In this document: positions 49,319 through 58,137 of the stretch, piece by piece
Layout of the letters: each line of letters opens with the position of its first letter
Numbering within the stretch: the first letter of the stretch is position 1
From: Paenibacillus thalictri
GTDB lineage: Bacteria > Bacillota > Bacilli > Paenibacillales > NBRC-103111
Assembly: GCF_004307995.1 (NCBI RefSeq)
Contig: NZ_SIRE01000003.1
Location: 487,459-551,458, forward strand
Direction: 5' to 3'
DNA: 64,000 nucleotides
Translations under genes and position numbers: made by a program
The notes under the pieces: generated by a model
What the model was told of the DNA's origin: nothing
Database searches by the model: none
What the model saw: only the letters and a program-made list of their open reading frames with translations

Positions 49319-50146
49319 TTGAATATTTCTAGTTATGGAAGCTACAACAGAGCGAATACGCTGCATATCTCGGCAACCGGATATGGCACGCAAACTGGCT
49401 CCGTCTCAACCGGCACAAGCTCTGCCGCGGGCAAAAAGACGGACTCGGTGCAGTTCAGTCCGGAGGCTATGGAGCGGTTTGCAAAAATGCAGGAAAATTC
49501 GGGTTCGATGAGCCCGTCCAAAGTCGATCTCAGCACCGACGACAAGAAGCGGATTTTATCACGTATTCAGCATGATTACGGCACTACGACGGCTTCTGCC
49601 GGAGAAAACGCGGAAGGAACGGAGGAGACGGACAGCGCTTCGGAGACCGGATCGGACGAATCCGACGTGCTGGCGGCTCTGAAGGAGCAACTGAGCTCAC
49701 TGGACCTCGATAGCGCGTCGGATGATGAAATCAACAGCGCATTTGAGCAGGTCGGGCAAATTTTGCATGTGGCAGGCAGTGATGGAAGCGATGCTGCCGG
49801 CAGCGTGCAAGCGGGAAGCCAAGGAAGACCACCCGGAGGCCCGCCTCCAGGTGGAATGCCCCCGGGCGGACCTCCTCCCGGCGGCGGGGTGAACGGAACG
49901 GACAGCTCTTCGGAAAGCGAGACGAAGAAGCTGCTTGAGCTGCTGCTTCAAGGAGATGACGACGATTCCGACGATGATTCCAGCTCCGATGACGAAGACG
50001 ATACGACCACCGCAAGCTCAACGGATTACGCCAGCAAGCTGAAGGAGCAACTGGCTAAGTACAATAACGAAAGCCTTTCGCAGCTTGACGACGATACGTT
50101 AAATGCGCTGATTCAAGAGTTGTCGGGAGACGATGACGAAAGCTGA
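49319..50146 (+). CDS. Acidic protein with Pro/Gly-rich segment, function unknown
   Basis: The TTG start follows AGGAGG at 8-base spacing; an upstream TTG at 49283 overlaps the -10 box. The 275-residue product has no signal peptide or membrane segment. Its N-terminal part (NISSYGSYNRANTLHISATG, later DSVQFSPEAMERFAKMQ) resembles the DSVxxSxEA motif of flagellar and anti-sigma FlgM-type proteins. A Pro/Gly stretch (GRPPGGPPPGGMPPGG) lies near residues 165-190. The C-terminal third is highly acidic (GDDDDSDDDSSSDDEDD), then ends in helices. It has its own phased promoter, and terminates before the Ig-repeat gene. Confidence 0.7.
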   Translation: MNISSYGSYNRANTLHISATGYGTQTGSVSTGTSSAAGKKTDSVQFSPEAMERFAKMQENSGSMSPSKVDLSTDDKKRILSRIQHDYGTTTASAGENAEGTEETDSASETGSDESDVLAALKEQLSSLDLDSASDDEINSAFEQVGQILHVAGSDGSDAAGSVQAGSQGRPPGGPPPGGMPPGGPPPGGGVNGTDSSSESETKKLLELLLQGDDDDSDDDSSSDDEDDTTTASSTDYASKLKEQLAKYNNESLSQLDDDTLNALIQELSGDDDES

Positions 50147-50266
50147 TCTATTGTAAGCACTAACTGCAACACGCTTGTTTCGGGCTGCCGCCGGGAGCAG
50201 GCGTTGTTGTCTTTTTTGTGACTGCGTTCTTATTAACCGCCGGAATAGAGGGACTTAAGTTTCATT

Positions 50267-50309
50267 TTCGAAGGTTGTTCATATTCCGTTCATAAACATT
50301 TGATATTGT
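50267..50309 (+). promoter_or_regulatory. Phased hexamers plus -10 before the Ig-repeat gene
   Basis: TTCGAA (50267), TTCATA (50278) and TTCATA (50289) are 11 bases apart, with a fourth TTGATA at 50300. TATTGT at 50304-50309 starts 15 bases after the third hexamer. This is weaker than the other arrays. Confidence 0.6.
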
Positions 50310-50423
50310 AAACTACGTATGCAATCGAAAATTGCAGGATTAGGCAAACTTCTGTCGAAGTTTTTCATGGACAGGAGACCGCAAATTAGCGGAAGTTTTA
50401 GAAAACAGAAAGGAGTGCGTTTT

Positions 50424-53400
50424 TTGAAGACTAGCAAAAGATGGAGATGGGGAAGCGTTGCTTTGGTGCTGGCGTTGCTGTTCAGTTTATGCGGACAAGC
50501 ATTTGCCGCGGACGAAGTATCTCGCTTGATATTATCCAAGAACGATCTGACGCTTGAAATCGGCGACACCTATTCTATTACCGCCACGGCGATCACGGTC
50601 AGCGGCGCCACGGATGACGTCACGATCAAAACGGATTGGACATCGGGCACGCCGTCTATCGCGTCCGTTTATGCAGGCGTGATTACCGCAAAAGCGGAAG
50701 GGACAGCCACGATCACTGCGACATATGCCGGTAAAACGGTCGTTGTTAATGTGAATGTGGAGAAAAAGGTGCGCACTCTTACCAAAAACAAAACGAGCAG
50801 CTCTCTTCGAGTCGGCGCATCGGATCAAATTTCGCTCGTAGCTACATATACGGATGGAACTACCGCCAATGTGACCGATAAAGCAAATTGGTCTACAACC
50901 AACGATTCGATCGCTTCGGTTAACGACGGTTTGATTACCGGGGTCAGCAGCGGCTCGGCAACAATCAACGCGACTTACGGCAGTCAGAACGTGTCGATTT
51001 CCGTTGCGGTTGATTCCGTGCGCAGACTTGATTTGGACCAGACCGATCTGATCATGAAAGTCGGCGGTACCAAGCAGATGAAATTGATGGCGCTGTTTGA
51101 CAACGGCGATTACGAGGATATGGCGGAGAAAGCTGAATGGTCCTCGAACAAAGGCAGCGTGGCCGATGCTTTTAAAGGTTTGATTACAGCTTACGGAACC
51201 GGCCAAGCGACGATTACCGGTAAATACGGAAATAAATCCGTTACCGTTGTGGTGAATGTGGATGTCGCCAAACGGCTGGATATGGACAAGTCGGACTTAT
51301 TTTTAAAGGTCAACGGCACCGAGCAAGTTAAAGTTACTGCGGTGTATGCAGATGGAAGCAGCGAAGACGTAACCTCCAAGGCGACGTGGACTTCCGATAA
51401 CGAAGACGTAGCCAGCGTGGAGAAAGGTAATATTACCGGTTATTCCAGCGGGCAAACGACGATTAACGCAAGTTACGGAGGCAAAACGACGACCGTTAGC
51501 GTCGACGTTGAAACGGCGCGCAAGCTGGAAATGAAGGTATCTTCGGTTCAGTTGAACACCGGAGATTCCTACAGCGCGGAGCTTACGGCTACATATGCCG
51601 ACGGCACAACGGAGAATGTGACGGATAGAGCCAAATGGACGTCCGACAAAGAATCCGTTGCTTATGCCACGAAAGGCACGATCAAAGCGATTTCCGCAGG
51701 CGAAGCGATTGTGACTGCGCAATTCGGTTCGGTTACGGCCAAGCTGGTTGTTGATGTCGATGTGGCGCGCAGCTTGACGGTGAATAAGAAAACGGTCAGC
51801 TTGCGGACCGGCGGCACGGAGCAGCTTACGGTAACCGCTTTGCGCGCGGACAGCAGCAAAGTCGATGTCACGGACCAAGTGGAATGGTCGGTCGACAATA
51901 TCGCGGCGGTGAAAGTGACCAAAGGGAAAATTGAAGCCCTTGCCACAGGCCAAGCTGTTGTGACCGCCAAATACGGCGATACGACAGCGGTTGTCACGGT
52001 TCAGGTGGAAATTCCAAGCAAGCTGGAACTCGATGTGACCGACGTATTTTTGAAGGAAAACAATACGAAGCAATTGGAGCTTACGGCTACGTTTGCAGAC
52101 GGTACCAGCGAGAAAGTAACCAGCAAAGCGGATTGGACTTCCAGCAACGAAAACAATGCGATCGTTACAGGCGGTTTGATCCGCAGCATTAAGATGGGTC
52201 AAGCGACGATCACCGCATCGTATGGCGGCAAGACGGCTACCGCCACGGTTGATGTGGAGGTGCCGCGCAAGATCAGCTTGAACAAAACGGCGATTGATCT
52301 GCGGACCGGTGTTTCCGAGCAACTTACGGTGACGGCTGTTTATGCCGAAGGCGATCCTGTCATAGTGACGGATAAAGCGGTCTGGTCCATTGACAATCAA
52401 GACGTGGCAATGGTCAGCAAAGGCAATGTAACTGCTTATAAATCCGGCTCGGCGGTTGTTACGGTGACGTTTGGCGGTAAAACGGCGACAGTCCAGGTAG
52501 CGGTCGATCAAGCTACCTATTTGACGGCGAACTTAACCAAGATCAGCCTGCAAGCCGGAGGTACTTCGCAGTTAACGGTCACAGCGACCTATCCGAACGG
52601 CCAAACTGAAGATGTTACGCAGAAAGTCGTTTGGACAAGCAAGACCACTTCCGTAGCCGGTGTCAATAAAGGCTTGGTAACGGCAATCGACCGTGGTGCT
52701 ACGACCATTACGGCAACCTACGGCGATAAGACCGTGTCAGTCTCCGTAACGGTAGGTGAAGTGACAGGTCTTACCGTAAGCCAGAACAAGCTGCTCCTTT
52801 CCGAAGGACAGTCGGCTGCTATTACGGTAACAGCAGCTTTCAAGGACGGCACATCCAAGGGTGTTACCGATGATGCCGATTGGAGCTCATCGCAGGAAAA
52901 AGTAGCCAAGGTGTATGGCGGCGTCATTCGTGCGATTTCCGGCGGCACGGCTACGATCACCGTGAAATACGGCGACAAAACGGAAACCGTCTCGGTTGAA
53001 GTCGATATGGCGAACAGACTTTCTCTGAACACCAAGCTGCTTGTCATGGACAAAGACGGGCAAGCCCAGCTGGTGCTGACGGCGACCAATTCCAATAATG
53101 AGACCGAAACGGTGACCGATAAAGCGCAATGGAAAACAAACGCTGACAAAGTTGCCGATGTGGACCGCGGTCTGGTAACGGCTTATAGCGGGGGAAAAGC
53201 GACGATTACGGCAACCTATGGCGGCAAATCCGTTGCGGTCACTGTCGAAGTTGGCGTTCCGCAGAAATTGGCCTTCAACAAAAGGTTGTTGTCGTTGAAA
53301 TCCGGCGGCAGCGAAGCGCTGGAGTTAACTGCGACGTATTCCGACGGTTCCACAAGAGACGTAACCTCCGAAGCGGAGTGGGCGTCAAGCAATATTAAAG

Positions 53401-53756
53401 TTGCCGATGTCGTAAACGGCGTTGTTACGGCGATTGAATACGGCAAATCGACGATTTCGGCCAAATACGGCGGCAAACGGATTACGATCCAGCTTGCCAT
53501 CGACGAATTAAAGTACTTGAAATCCGCCGACAAGAAGCTGACGTTAAGCGTAGAAGATACAAAGCAGGTGTCTTTGATCGCAACGTATAAGGACGGCGTT
53601 GATGCCGAGGTAGCTTCGCAGGCGATGTGGAAAAGCTCCAATGACAAGGTCGCCGATGTCAAGGATGGACTCATTACGGCATACGGCAAAGGCAATGCTG
53701 TCGTTACGGCGAGATTTGCCGGGATGACGGTCACTGTTAATGTGACGGTCAAGTAA
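50424..53756 (+). CDS. Secreted protein of 13 tandem Big_2 Ig-like repeats
   Basis: The TTG start at 50424 follows AAAGGAG; earlier in-frame codons lie at or before the predicted transcription start. A signal peptide (RWGSVALVLALLFSLCGQAF, then AA) is followed by 13 bacterial Ig-like group 2 domains of about 83 residues each and nothing else, 1110 residues in all. The repeat core is VT-x-KA-x-WTS, V-x-KG-x-ITA, G-x-ATITA-x-YGGKT. The units differ considerably in sequence, so this is an old expansion. No SLH, LPXTG or other anchor is visible. Such proteins are stalks or adhesins. It may be exported and attached non-covalently. Confidence 0.88.
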   Translation: MKTSKRWRWGSVALVLALLFSLCGQAFAADEVSRLILSKNDLTLEIGDTYSITATAITVSGATDDVTIKTDWTSGTPSIASVYAGVITAKAEGTATITATYAGKTVVVNVNVEKKVRTLTKNKTSSSLRVGASDQISLVATYTDGTTANVTDKANWSTTNDSIASVNDGLITGVSSGSATINATYGSQNVSISVAVDSVRRLDLDQTDLIMKVGGTKQMKLMALFDNGDYEDMAEKAEWSSNKGSVADAFKGLITAYGTGQATITGKYGNKSVTVVVNVDVAKRLDMDKSDLFLKVNGTEQVKVTAVYADGSSEDVTSKATWTSDNEDVASVEKGNITGYSSGQTTINASYGGKTTTVSVDVETARKLEMKVSSVQLNTGDSYSAELTATYADGTTENVTDRAKWTSDKESVAYATKGTIKAISAGEAIVTAQFGSVTAKLVVDVDVARSLTVNKKTVSLRTGGTEQLTVTALRADSSKVDVTDQVEWSVDNIAAVKVTKGKIEALATGQAVVTAKYGDTTAVVTVQVEIPSKLELDVTDVFLKENNTKQLELTATFADGTSEKVTSKADWTSSNENNAIVTGGLIRSIKMGQATITASYGGKTATATVDVEVPRKISLNKTAIDLRTGVSEQLTVTAVYAEGDPVIVTDKAVWSIDNQDVAMVSKGNVTAYKSGSAVVTVTFGGKTATVQVAVDQATYLTANLTKISLQAGGTSQLTVTATYPNGQTEDVTQKVVWTSKTTSVAGVNKGLVTAIDRGATTITATYGDKTVSVSVTVGEVTGLTVSQNKLLLSEGQSAAITVTAAFKDGTSKGVTDDADWSSSQEKVAKVYGGVIRAISGGTATITVKYGDKTETVSVEVDMANRLSLNTKLLVMDKDGQAQLVLTATNSNNETETVTDKAQWKTNADKVADVDRGLVTAYSGGKATITATYGGKSVAVTVEVGVPQKLAFNKRLLSLKSGGSEALELTATYSDGSTRDVTSEAEWASSNIKVADVVNGVVTAIEYGKSTISAKYGGKRITIQLAIDELKYLKSADKKLTLSVEDTKQVSLIATYKDGVDAEVASQAMWKSSNDKVADVKDGLITAYGKGNAVVTARFAGMTVTVNVTVK

Positions 53757-53789
53757 AAGCACGCACTTATCATGTTCCAGATCCGGATA

Positions 53790-53838
53790 CTGCGCAAGTT
53801 TAGGGTACAGCCCTAAACCTTGCGCAGTTCTTTTTTTT
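53790..53838 (+). terminator. Terminator after the Ig-repeat gene
   Basis: CTGCGCAAG-TTTAGGG pairs with CCCTAAA-CTTGCGCAG around TACAG, followed by eight T. Confidence 0.9.
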
Positions 53839-53916
53839 GTGCGGCGAAAACGCATCTGCGGATTTATGATAAACTGAAATGGAACGTTTTACCACGATCA
53901 GAAAGGAGATTTATAC

Positions 53917-55563
53917 ATGACCTTTATTGATGTTCTGGGAATCATTGCCGCGTTTATTGTAATCGCAGTGGCCGCATTATTGCTGCAGTTGTTTATTATT
54001 TCGCGAAGGCCGCAACATTCCATTATCAGATCTCACCCGTTTTTGGGTTGGGTGCGTTATTTGCTGGAGAAGCTTGGACCCGAGTTTCGGCAATATTGGT
54101 TTGACGACGATGCCGATGGCAAACCATTTTCAAGGTATGACTATGTAGGTTTGGTGTTTTCCGCCAAATACCGCACGGACCTGATCGGTTTTGGCTCCAA
54201 ACGTGATTTTGACAAACCCGGTTTTTACATTGCCAATGCCATGTTCCCTTTATTAAGCGATCAGCTTAGTGTGGCTCAAGAAGAAAATGTAAAATCCAAA
54301 AAATACCAAATTGAACGTGAAGGTCTCTTCAGCCGCACAGAACGGATGATCGACGATACAACGCCGCGTTGGCTGTATAATGAAACCGATGCGGTAATTG
54401 TCGGCAAAAACCGGAGGCATCCGTGGAAACTGCAAGGGATGTTTGGCGCTTCGGCTACTTCGTATGGGGCTATCGGGGAAAATTATATTTTGTCCACCGG
54501 TCAAGGAGCAGCTTTGGCGGGCGGTTCCTGGATCAATACGGGCGAAGGCGGGGTAGTGCCGGAGCATCTGGCTTCGGGAGCCGATGTAGTGGCGCAAATC
54601 GGGCCGGGTTTATTTGGCTATCGGGATGAAAAGGGACAATTTTCCAAAGAACAATTTGCGTTGTACGCCGCGGAGGACCACGTAAAGGCGTTTGAGCTGA
54701 AGTTCGCGCAAGGAGCCAAAATCCGCGGCGGCCATCTGGAAGGCAGCAAGGTGACAGCAAAAATAGCCGCAATCCGCAAAGTTCCCATAGGACAGACGGT
54801 CAATTCGCCGAACCGGTTCGCTTTTTTGGATAATGCGGAACACACGCTTGCTTTTGTCCGGGAGATGCAGGAGCTCGGCGGCAAACCGGTCGGTTTGAAA
54901 ATCGTCATCGGCCAGCAGGACGAATTGGAACGATTGATGGAAGCGATGGTTCGTTTGGACATTTATCCCGATTTTATTACAGTTGACGGAAGCGAAGGCG
55001 GTTCGGGAGCGACCTACAAATCGATGGCCGATACAATGGGCATGCCGCTTATTCCGGCGCTGATCACGTTTATCGATACGGCGCATAAATTCGGCGTCCG
55101 CGATCAATTTGCGGTTTTTGCTTCAGGTAAGCTGATCTCTCCCGATAAAGTGGCGATTGCGCTGGCGATTGGCGCCGATGCGGTAAATTCAGCGAGAGGA
55201 TTTATGATGGCGAACGGCTGTATTATGGCGCTCCAATGCCATACCGGCAAATGTCCTTCAGGAATTGCCACGACCCATCCGAAATATCAGGATGCGCTTG
55301 TTCCCGCGGAAAAGCAGTGGAGAGTCATGAACTACATCATCAGCATGCGTTACGGTTTATATTCGTTGGCCGCTGCGGCGGGGCTCGACAGCCCGCGGAA
55401 ATTTACGCGGGAGCATATTCAGTTTATTAACGAATTTGGCGCGGCCCGGAAGCTCAGCGACTTGTTCCCGATCCCGGCGCCGTATTTGCAGCGGAAACAA
55501 GGGACGGTCCGGCCGGAACAGCAGCCGCATCTAGGAGCGGAACAAAGCGGACTCAGCCTTTAA
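53917..55563 (+). CDS. yerD: FMN-binding glutamate synthase-family protein
   Basis: This 548-residue protein is a stand-alone GltB-type central/FMN domain with one N-terminal membrane helix (DVLGIIAAFIVIAVAALLLQ). Key features are GASATSYGAIGENYILSTGQ, NTGEGGVVPEHLASGADVVA, QIGPGLFGYRD, and near the end CHTGKCPSGIATTHP, which has two of the cysteines that bind the 3Fe-4S cluster. Without an amidotransferase domain it uses free ammonia or acts on another substrate. B. subtilis YerD has the same layout at about 525 residues. GAAAGGAG precedes the ATG. It is monocistronic. Confidence 0.88.
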   Translation: MTFIDVLGIIAAFIVIAVAALLLQLFIISRRPQHSIIRSHPFLGWVRYLLEKLGPEFRQYWFDDDADGKPFSRYDYVGLVFSAKYRTDLIGFGSKRDFDKPGFYIANAMFPLLSDQLSVAQEENVKSKKYQIEREGLFSRTERMIDDTTPRWLYNETDAVIVGKNRRHPWKLQGMFGASATSYGAIGENYILSTGQGAALAGGSWINTGEGGVVPEHLASGADVVAQIGPGLFGYRDEKGQFSKEQFALYAAEDHVKAFELKFAQGAKIRGGHLEGSKVTAKIAAIRKVPIGQTVNSPNRFAFLDNAEHTLAFVREMQELGGKPVGLKIVIGQQDELERLMEAMVRLDIYPDFITVDGSEGGSGATYKSMADTMGMPLIPALITFIDTAHKFGVRDQFAVFASGKLISPDKVAIALAIGADAVNSARGFMMANGCIMALQCHTGKCPSGIATTHPKYQDALVPAEKQWRVMNYIISMRYGLYSLAAAAGLDSPRKFTREHIQFINEFGAARKLSDLFPIPAPYLQRKQGTVRPEQQPHLGAEQSGLSL

Positions 55564-55579
55564 ATGATAAGCCTGCGAG

Positions 55580-55636
55580 AAAAAGGACTTCGGCTTCCAC
55601 TGTGTGTTGCAGTGGAGGTAGCCGAAGTCCTTTTAC
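55580..55636. terminator. Long terminator after the glutamate synthase-like gene
   Basis: AAAAGGACTTCGGCT-CCACTG pairs with CAGTGG-AGCCGAAGTCCTTTT. Both strands have a U-run. Confidence 0.85.
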
Positions 55637-55753
55637 TATAGATGGGGATATTCACGTGTCGTACGATCAATCAGGACCAGGCGTCTTCAGTGGAGTGGGT
55701 AGTTCAACTCGTTAGGACAAGGGGAGACGGTTTTTGAAAAAACTTGCGATTTG

Positions 55754-55993
55754 TTACCCGAGTTCCTCATTAAACAAGCTGTTGGCTGTTTCGATAATGA
55801 CCGTGCGGATATCTTTGGGCACATGTTTGCGGAACAGCAGGGAGATCGGCGTTGTCGGCAGCGCTAGCAGCAGCGGCACTTCCACCAGCTTGCCGCTCTC
55901 CAGCTCCTTGCTAACGATATTCCGCTGCAAAAAAGAGATGCCAAGGCCGTTTTCGATCATTTTTTTCATCCATTCGATTCGTTCGACCTTGAA
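55754..55993 (-). pseudogene. LysR-type regulator remnant (effector-domain C-terminus only)
   Basis: The minus-strand frame encodes about 79 residues that match the last part of a LysR substrate-binding domain: FKVERIEWMKKMIENGLGIS, FLQRNIVSKELESGKLVEVP, and an end of the ISLLFRKHVPKDIRTVIIE type. A TAA lies immediately upstream (55994-55996), and no HTH or first subdomain was found. It is a decayed gene. GltC-type LysR proteins regulate glutamate synthase in B. subtilis, so its position next to a glutamate synthase-like gene is suggestive only. Confidence 0.75.
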
Positions 55994-56090
55994 TTAAAGC
56001 TGATCGTTGCTGGCTGGCTGAAGCCGACATCCTCGTCGCTATGGCTAGCCTGCGACTAGAATTATGCATGCGAACGTCGTGCCCCAACGC

Positions 56091-56273
56091 TTACGGACAG
56101 GAGCGCCTTTATTTGGCGAAAAAATCGGGGTTATCATGTCTAACGGACGCAGGAGACTTTATTTGCCCAAAAAAGTCGGGGAAACCGCGATGGTAGGCCG
56201 AATAAGTGCGCCGGTGTCCGTTACATGCAGCAAACCCCAGATTTGGTTTACATTGCGGCGCCTGTGTCCGTTA
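56091..56273. repeat. Four diverged copies of a 50-bp repeat, two direct and two inverted
   Basis: Copies begin TTACGGACAGGAG at 56091 and TAACGGACGCAGG at 56141, exactly 50 bases apart, with shared CTTTATTTG and GTCGGGG-like cores. Two inverted copies end CCGGTGTCCGTTA (56211-56223) and CCTGTGTCCGTTA (56261-56273), again 50 apart. The array resembles an intergenic repeat family rather than a gene. Confidence 0.7.
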
Positions 56274-56419
56274 GAGTGTTAGAGTGGGGGCTTCCTCCAA
56301 GCTAGGGTTGCATAACCAATCTACAGTTTCACTCCAGTCCGCTATCGATCACAATGGGTTCTATGTCCAGAACGGGCCACGACGCATAAAAGAAGCTTGA
56401 TCATTCCCGTAACGACTGT

Positions 56420-56470
56420 GGCCCATAGACAACTTTGGTCCATCGACAACTTCAGTCCATCGACTTCTTA
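56420..56470. repeat. Three 17-bp tandem repeats
   Basis: GGCCCATAGACAACTTT, GGTCCATCGACAACTTC and AGTCCATCGACTTCTTA follow directly at 17-base steps. No coding frame covers them. Confidence 0.65.
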
Positions 56471-56584
56471 TCCTGACAACATTGCCCGCCTGATTCAAGG
56501 CTCGCCTATAGACGCGGAAAGGTTGGCGGAAACAACCGCTGGAACGGTTTAACGCGGCGGCGGTTTCGGCTCCGTTTTTTTCGG

Positions 56585-56613
56585 TTTCATCTCGGCGCGG
56601 CAGGTAGTATAAT
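56585..56613 (+). promoter_or_regulatory. Promoter of the HAD-GNAT operon
   Basis: TTTCAT (56585-56590), 17 bases, TATAAT (56608-56613). The -10 is perfect. It excludes a start codon at 56616. Confidence 0.6.
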
Positions 56614-56654
56614 AGTTGCAAAATAGACTGAATACAAGAATGGGAGTGGGAGAT

Positions 56655-57458
56655 TTGGTTAAACTGGCTGCTTTTGATGTGGATGGTACGCTTAGGGACC
56701 GGGATTATTTACCGGATTCCACCCGCGAGGCGCTTTTTAAGCTGAAAGAAACCGGCGTTTCGCTTACTTTGTGCACCGGCCGCAGCGAATACGAAATGAA
56801 AGAGCTGAGAGAGGCTCTTGGCATAGATTGGGCAGTGACCTGCAACGGCAGCCATATCGGTTACCGCGGGCAAACTGTCTTCGGCAATGCTTTCCCGGCA
56901 GAGACGATTCGAGAATGGCTTGAGGAAGCGGAAAAACGCGGCCATACGTTTCTTCTCTACGGCGCCGAACAAATGTTCATCAACCGGCAGGATGACCCCT
57001 ATTTCCGTCAGGCCCAGCAGGAAATCGGATTTATGGAACCGCTGCTTATTGAGTCGGCGGAGCAAGTGCCCGCCATATACCAATGTATTGTGTTTTGCAG
57101 CGAAACCGAAGAATCGGCTTATATCGGCAACGAGCCGGACTATTATCTCCACCGCTGGCGGACATGGGCGCTCGACATTAATCCGGGCGGCATGAACAAG
57201 GCGGTCGGCTTGCAGAAATTATGCGAGCACCTCAATATCGAAGCTGCCGAAGCGGCGGCTTTCGGAGACGGCTTAAACGATATGGAAATGATTGAAGCCG
57301 TCGGGATGGGAATCGCCATGGGCAACGCGGGAGACGGGCTCAAACAAAAAGCGCGTTTTGTTACGAAATCACTGCATGAGGATGGCATTTCCTATGCGGT
57401 GGAAAAGTGGATTTTTGCAGCCGGTTCCGCAGGCAGCGACCCTGCCCGGCGAGCGTAA
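56655..57458 (+). CDS. Cof-type HAD-superfamily phosphatase
   Basis: I prefer the TTG at 56655, 8 bases after GGGAG; an ATG at 56640 has no site. The 267-residue product is a Cof/YidA-like HAD phosphatase: motif I AAFDVDGTLRDRD has both Asp residues, motif II is LCTGRS, and motif IV is FGDGLNDMEMIEAVG. Such enzymes dephosphorylate sugar phosphates, flavin nucleotides or pyridoxal phosphate; the substrate here is unknown. The GNAT gene follows by 17 bases. Confidence 0.9.
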   Translation: MVKLAAFDVDGTLRDRDYLPDSTREALFKLKETGVSLTLCTGRSEYEMKELREALGIDWAVTCNGSHIGYRGQTVFGNAFPAETIREWLEEAEKRGHTFLLYGAEQMFINRQDDPYFRQAQQEIGFMEPLLIESAEQVPAIYQCIVFCSETEESAYIGNEPDYYLHRWRTWALDINPGGMNKAVGLQKLCEHLNIEAAEAAAFGDGLNDMEMIEAVGMGIAMGNAGDGLKQKARFVTKSLHEDGISYAVEKWIFAAGSAGSDPARRA

Positions 57459-57475
57459 AAGGAGAGCTGCGGCAA

Positions 57476-58030
57476 ATGAAAAACAGAGCATCCGAATTGC
57501 TGATTATCCCGCTGACGATGGATCATTACCGCAGCTTGCTGCGGTTGTATTCGGCCGTGAAACGCGACTTGCGGGCTAAGCGGATCTACCAGTGGGATTG
57601 GTTTTACCCAAATCGCTTTGTGATCCGCGGCGATATCAAGTCGGAAATTTTGTACGGAATCGTACGTGGGGGCGTTGTCCTCGGGGCTGTCGCCTTGGAT
57701 GAGCAGCTCATGCAGAAGACGGCCGCTTTGCCTTGGGAAGATACGGCAGGCCGGCCTGCGTGCATACACCGCCTGGCGGTGCACCCGGATCATCAAGGAA
57801 AAGGCATCGGCAAGAGATTGCTGCAATTTGCCGAAGTGCTTGCCGGAACACGCGGGAACACAAGCATCCGGCTTGACGTATATTCGCAGAATGAGACTGC
57901 GGTGGCGATGTACGAGCGGGCAGGCTACACAGAAAGAGGCTATGTGTATTACCCGCTGCGCAAAGTGCCTTATGTGTGTATGGAGAAAAGTTTGATCGTG
58001 CAGCCGCAGCGTGTCGCCAGGAATGGCTGA
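57476..58030 (+). CDS. GNAT-family N-acetyltransferase
   Basis: The 184-residue enzyme has the acetyl-CoA loop in RLAVHPDHQGKGIGKRLLQF and the C-terminal NETAVAMYERAGYTERG segment. The acceptor substrate cannot be told. AAAGGAGA precedes the ATG at 57476; a frame open further upstream overlaps the HAD gene and has no site. It is co-transcribed with the HAD gene. Confidence 0.9.
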   Translation: MKNRASELLIIPLTMDHYRSLLRLYSAVKRDLRAKRIYQWDWFYPNRFVIRGDIKSEILYGIVRGGVVLGAVALDEQLMQKTAALPWEDTAGRPACIHRLAVHPDHQGKGIGKRLLQFAEVLAGTRGNTSIRLDVYSQNETAVAMYERAGYTERGYVYYPLRKVPYVCMEKSLIVQPQRVARNG

Positions 58031-58049
58031 AGGCTGATCGGACGCCAAG

Positions 58050-58091
58050 ACGAAACAAAAAACATCCCTGCCGGTTGTTCGGCAGGGATGT
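58050..58091 (-). terminator. Terminator of the SASP gene
   Basis: ACATCCCTGCCG and CGGCAGGGATGT form a perfect 12-base stem. On the minus strand it is followed by TTTTTTGTTT. Confidence 0.88.
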
Positions 58092-58137
58092 GTGGCGTAA
58101 AGGAACGATTAGAGCCGGCTATGTAGCGCAGATCAGT

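Larger units (their letters stand above)
55994..56584. other. Gene-free, repeat-rich gap between remnant and HAD gene
   Basis: This stretch between the LysR remnant and the HAD gene promoter holds only the 50-bp and 17-bp repeats described separately. Short open frames in it have no ribosome binding site. It has the look of decayed accessory DNA. Confidence 0.6.

Noticed and set aside
55734..55997. 87-codon plus-strand frame opposite the LysR remnant
   Set aside because: The minus strand matches LysR; the plus frame is its shadow and has no ribosome binding site.
56091..56273. CRISPR array
   Set aside because: The 50-bp units are direct and inverted, there are no short repeats with unique spacers, and no cas genes are present.
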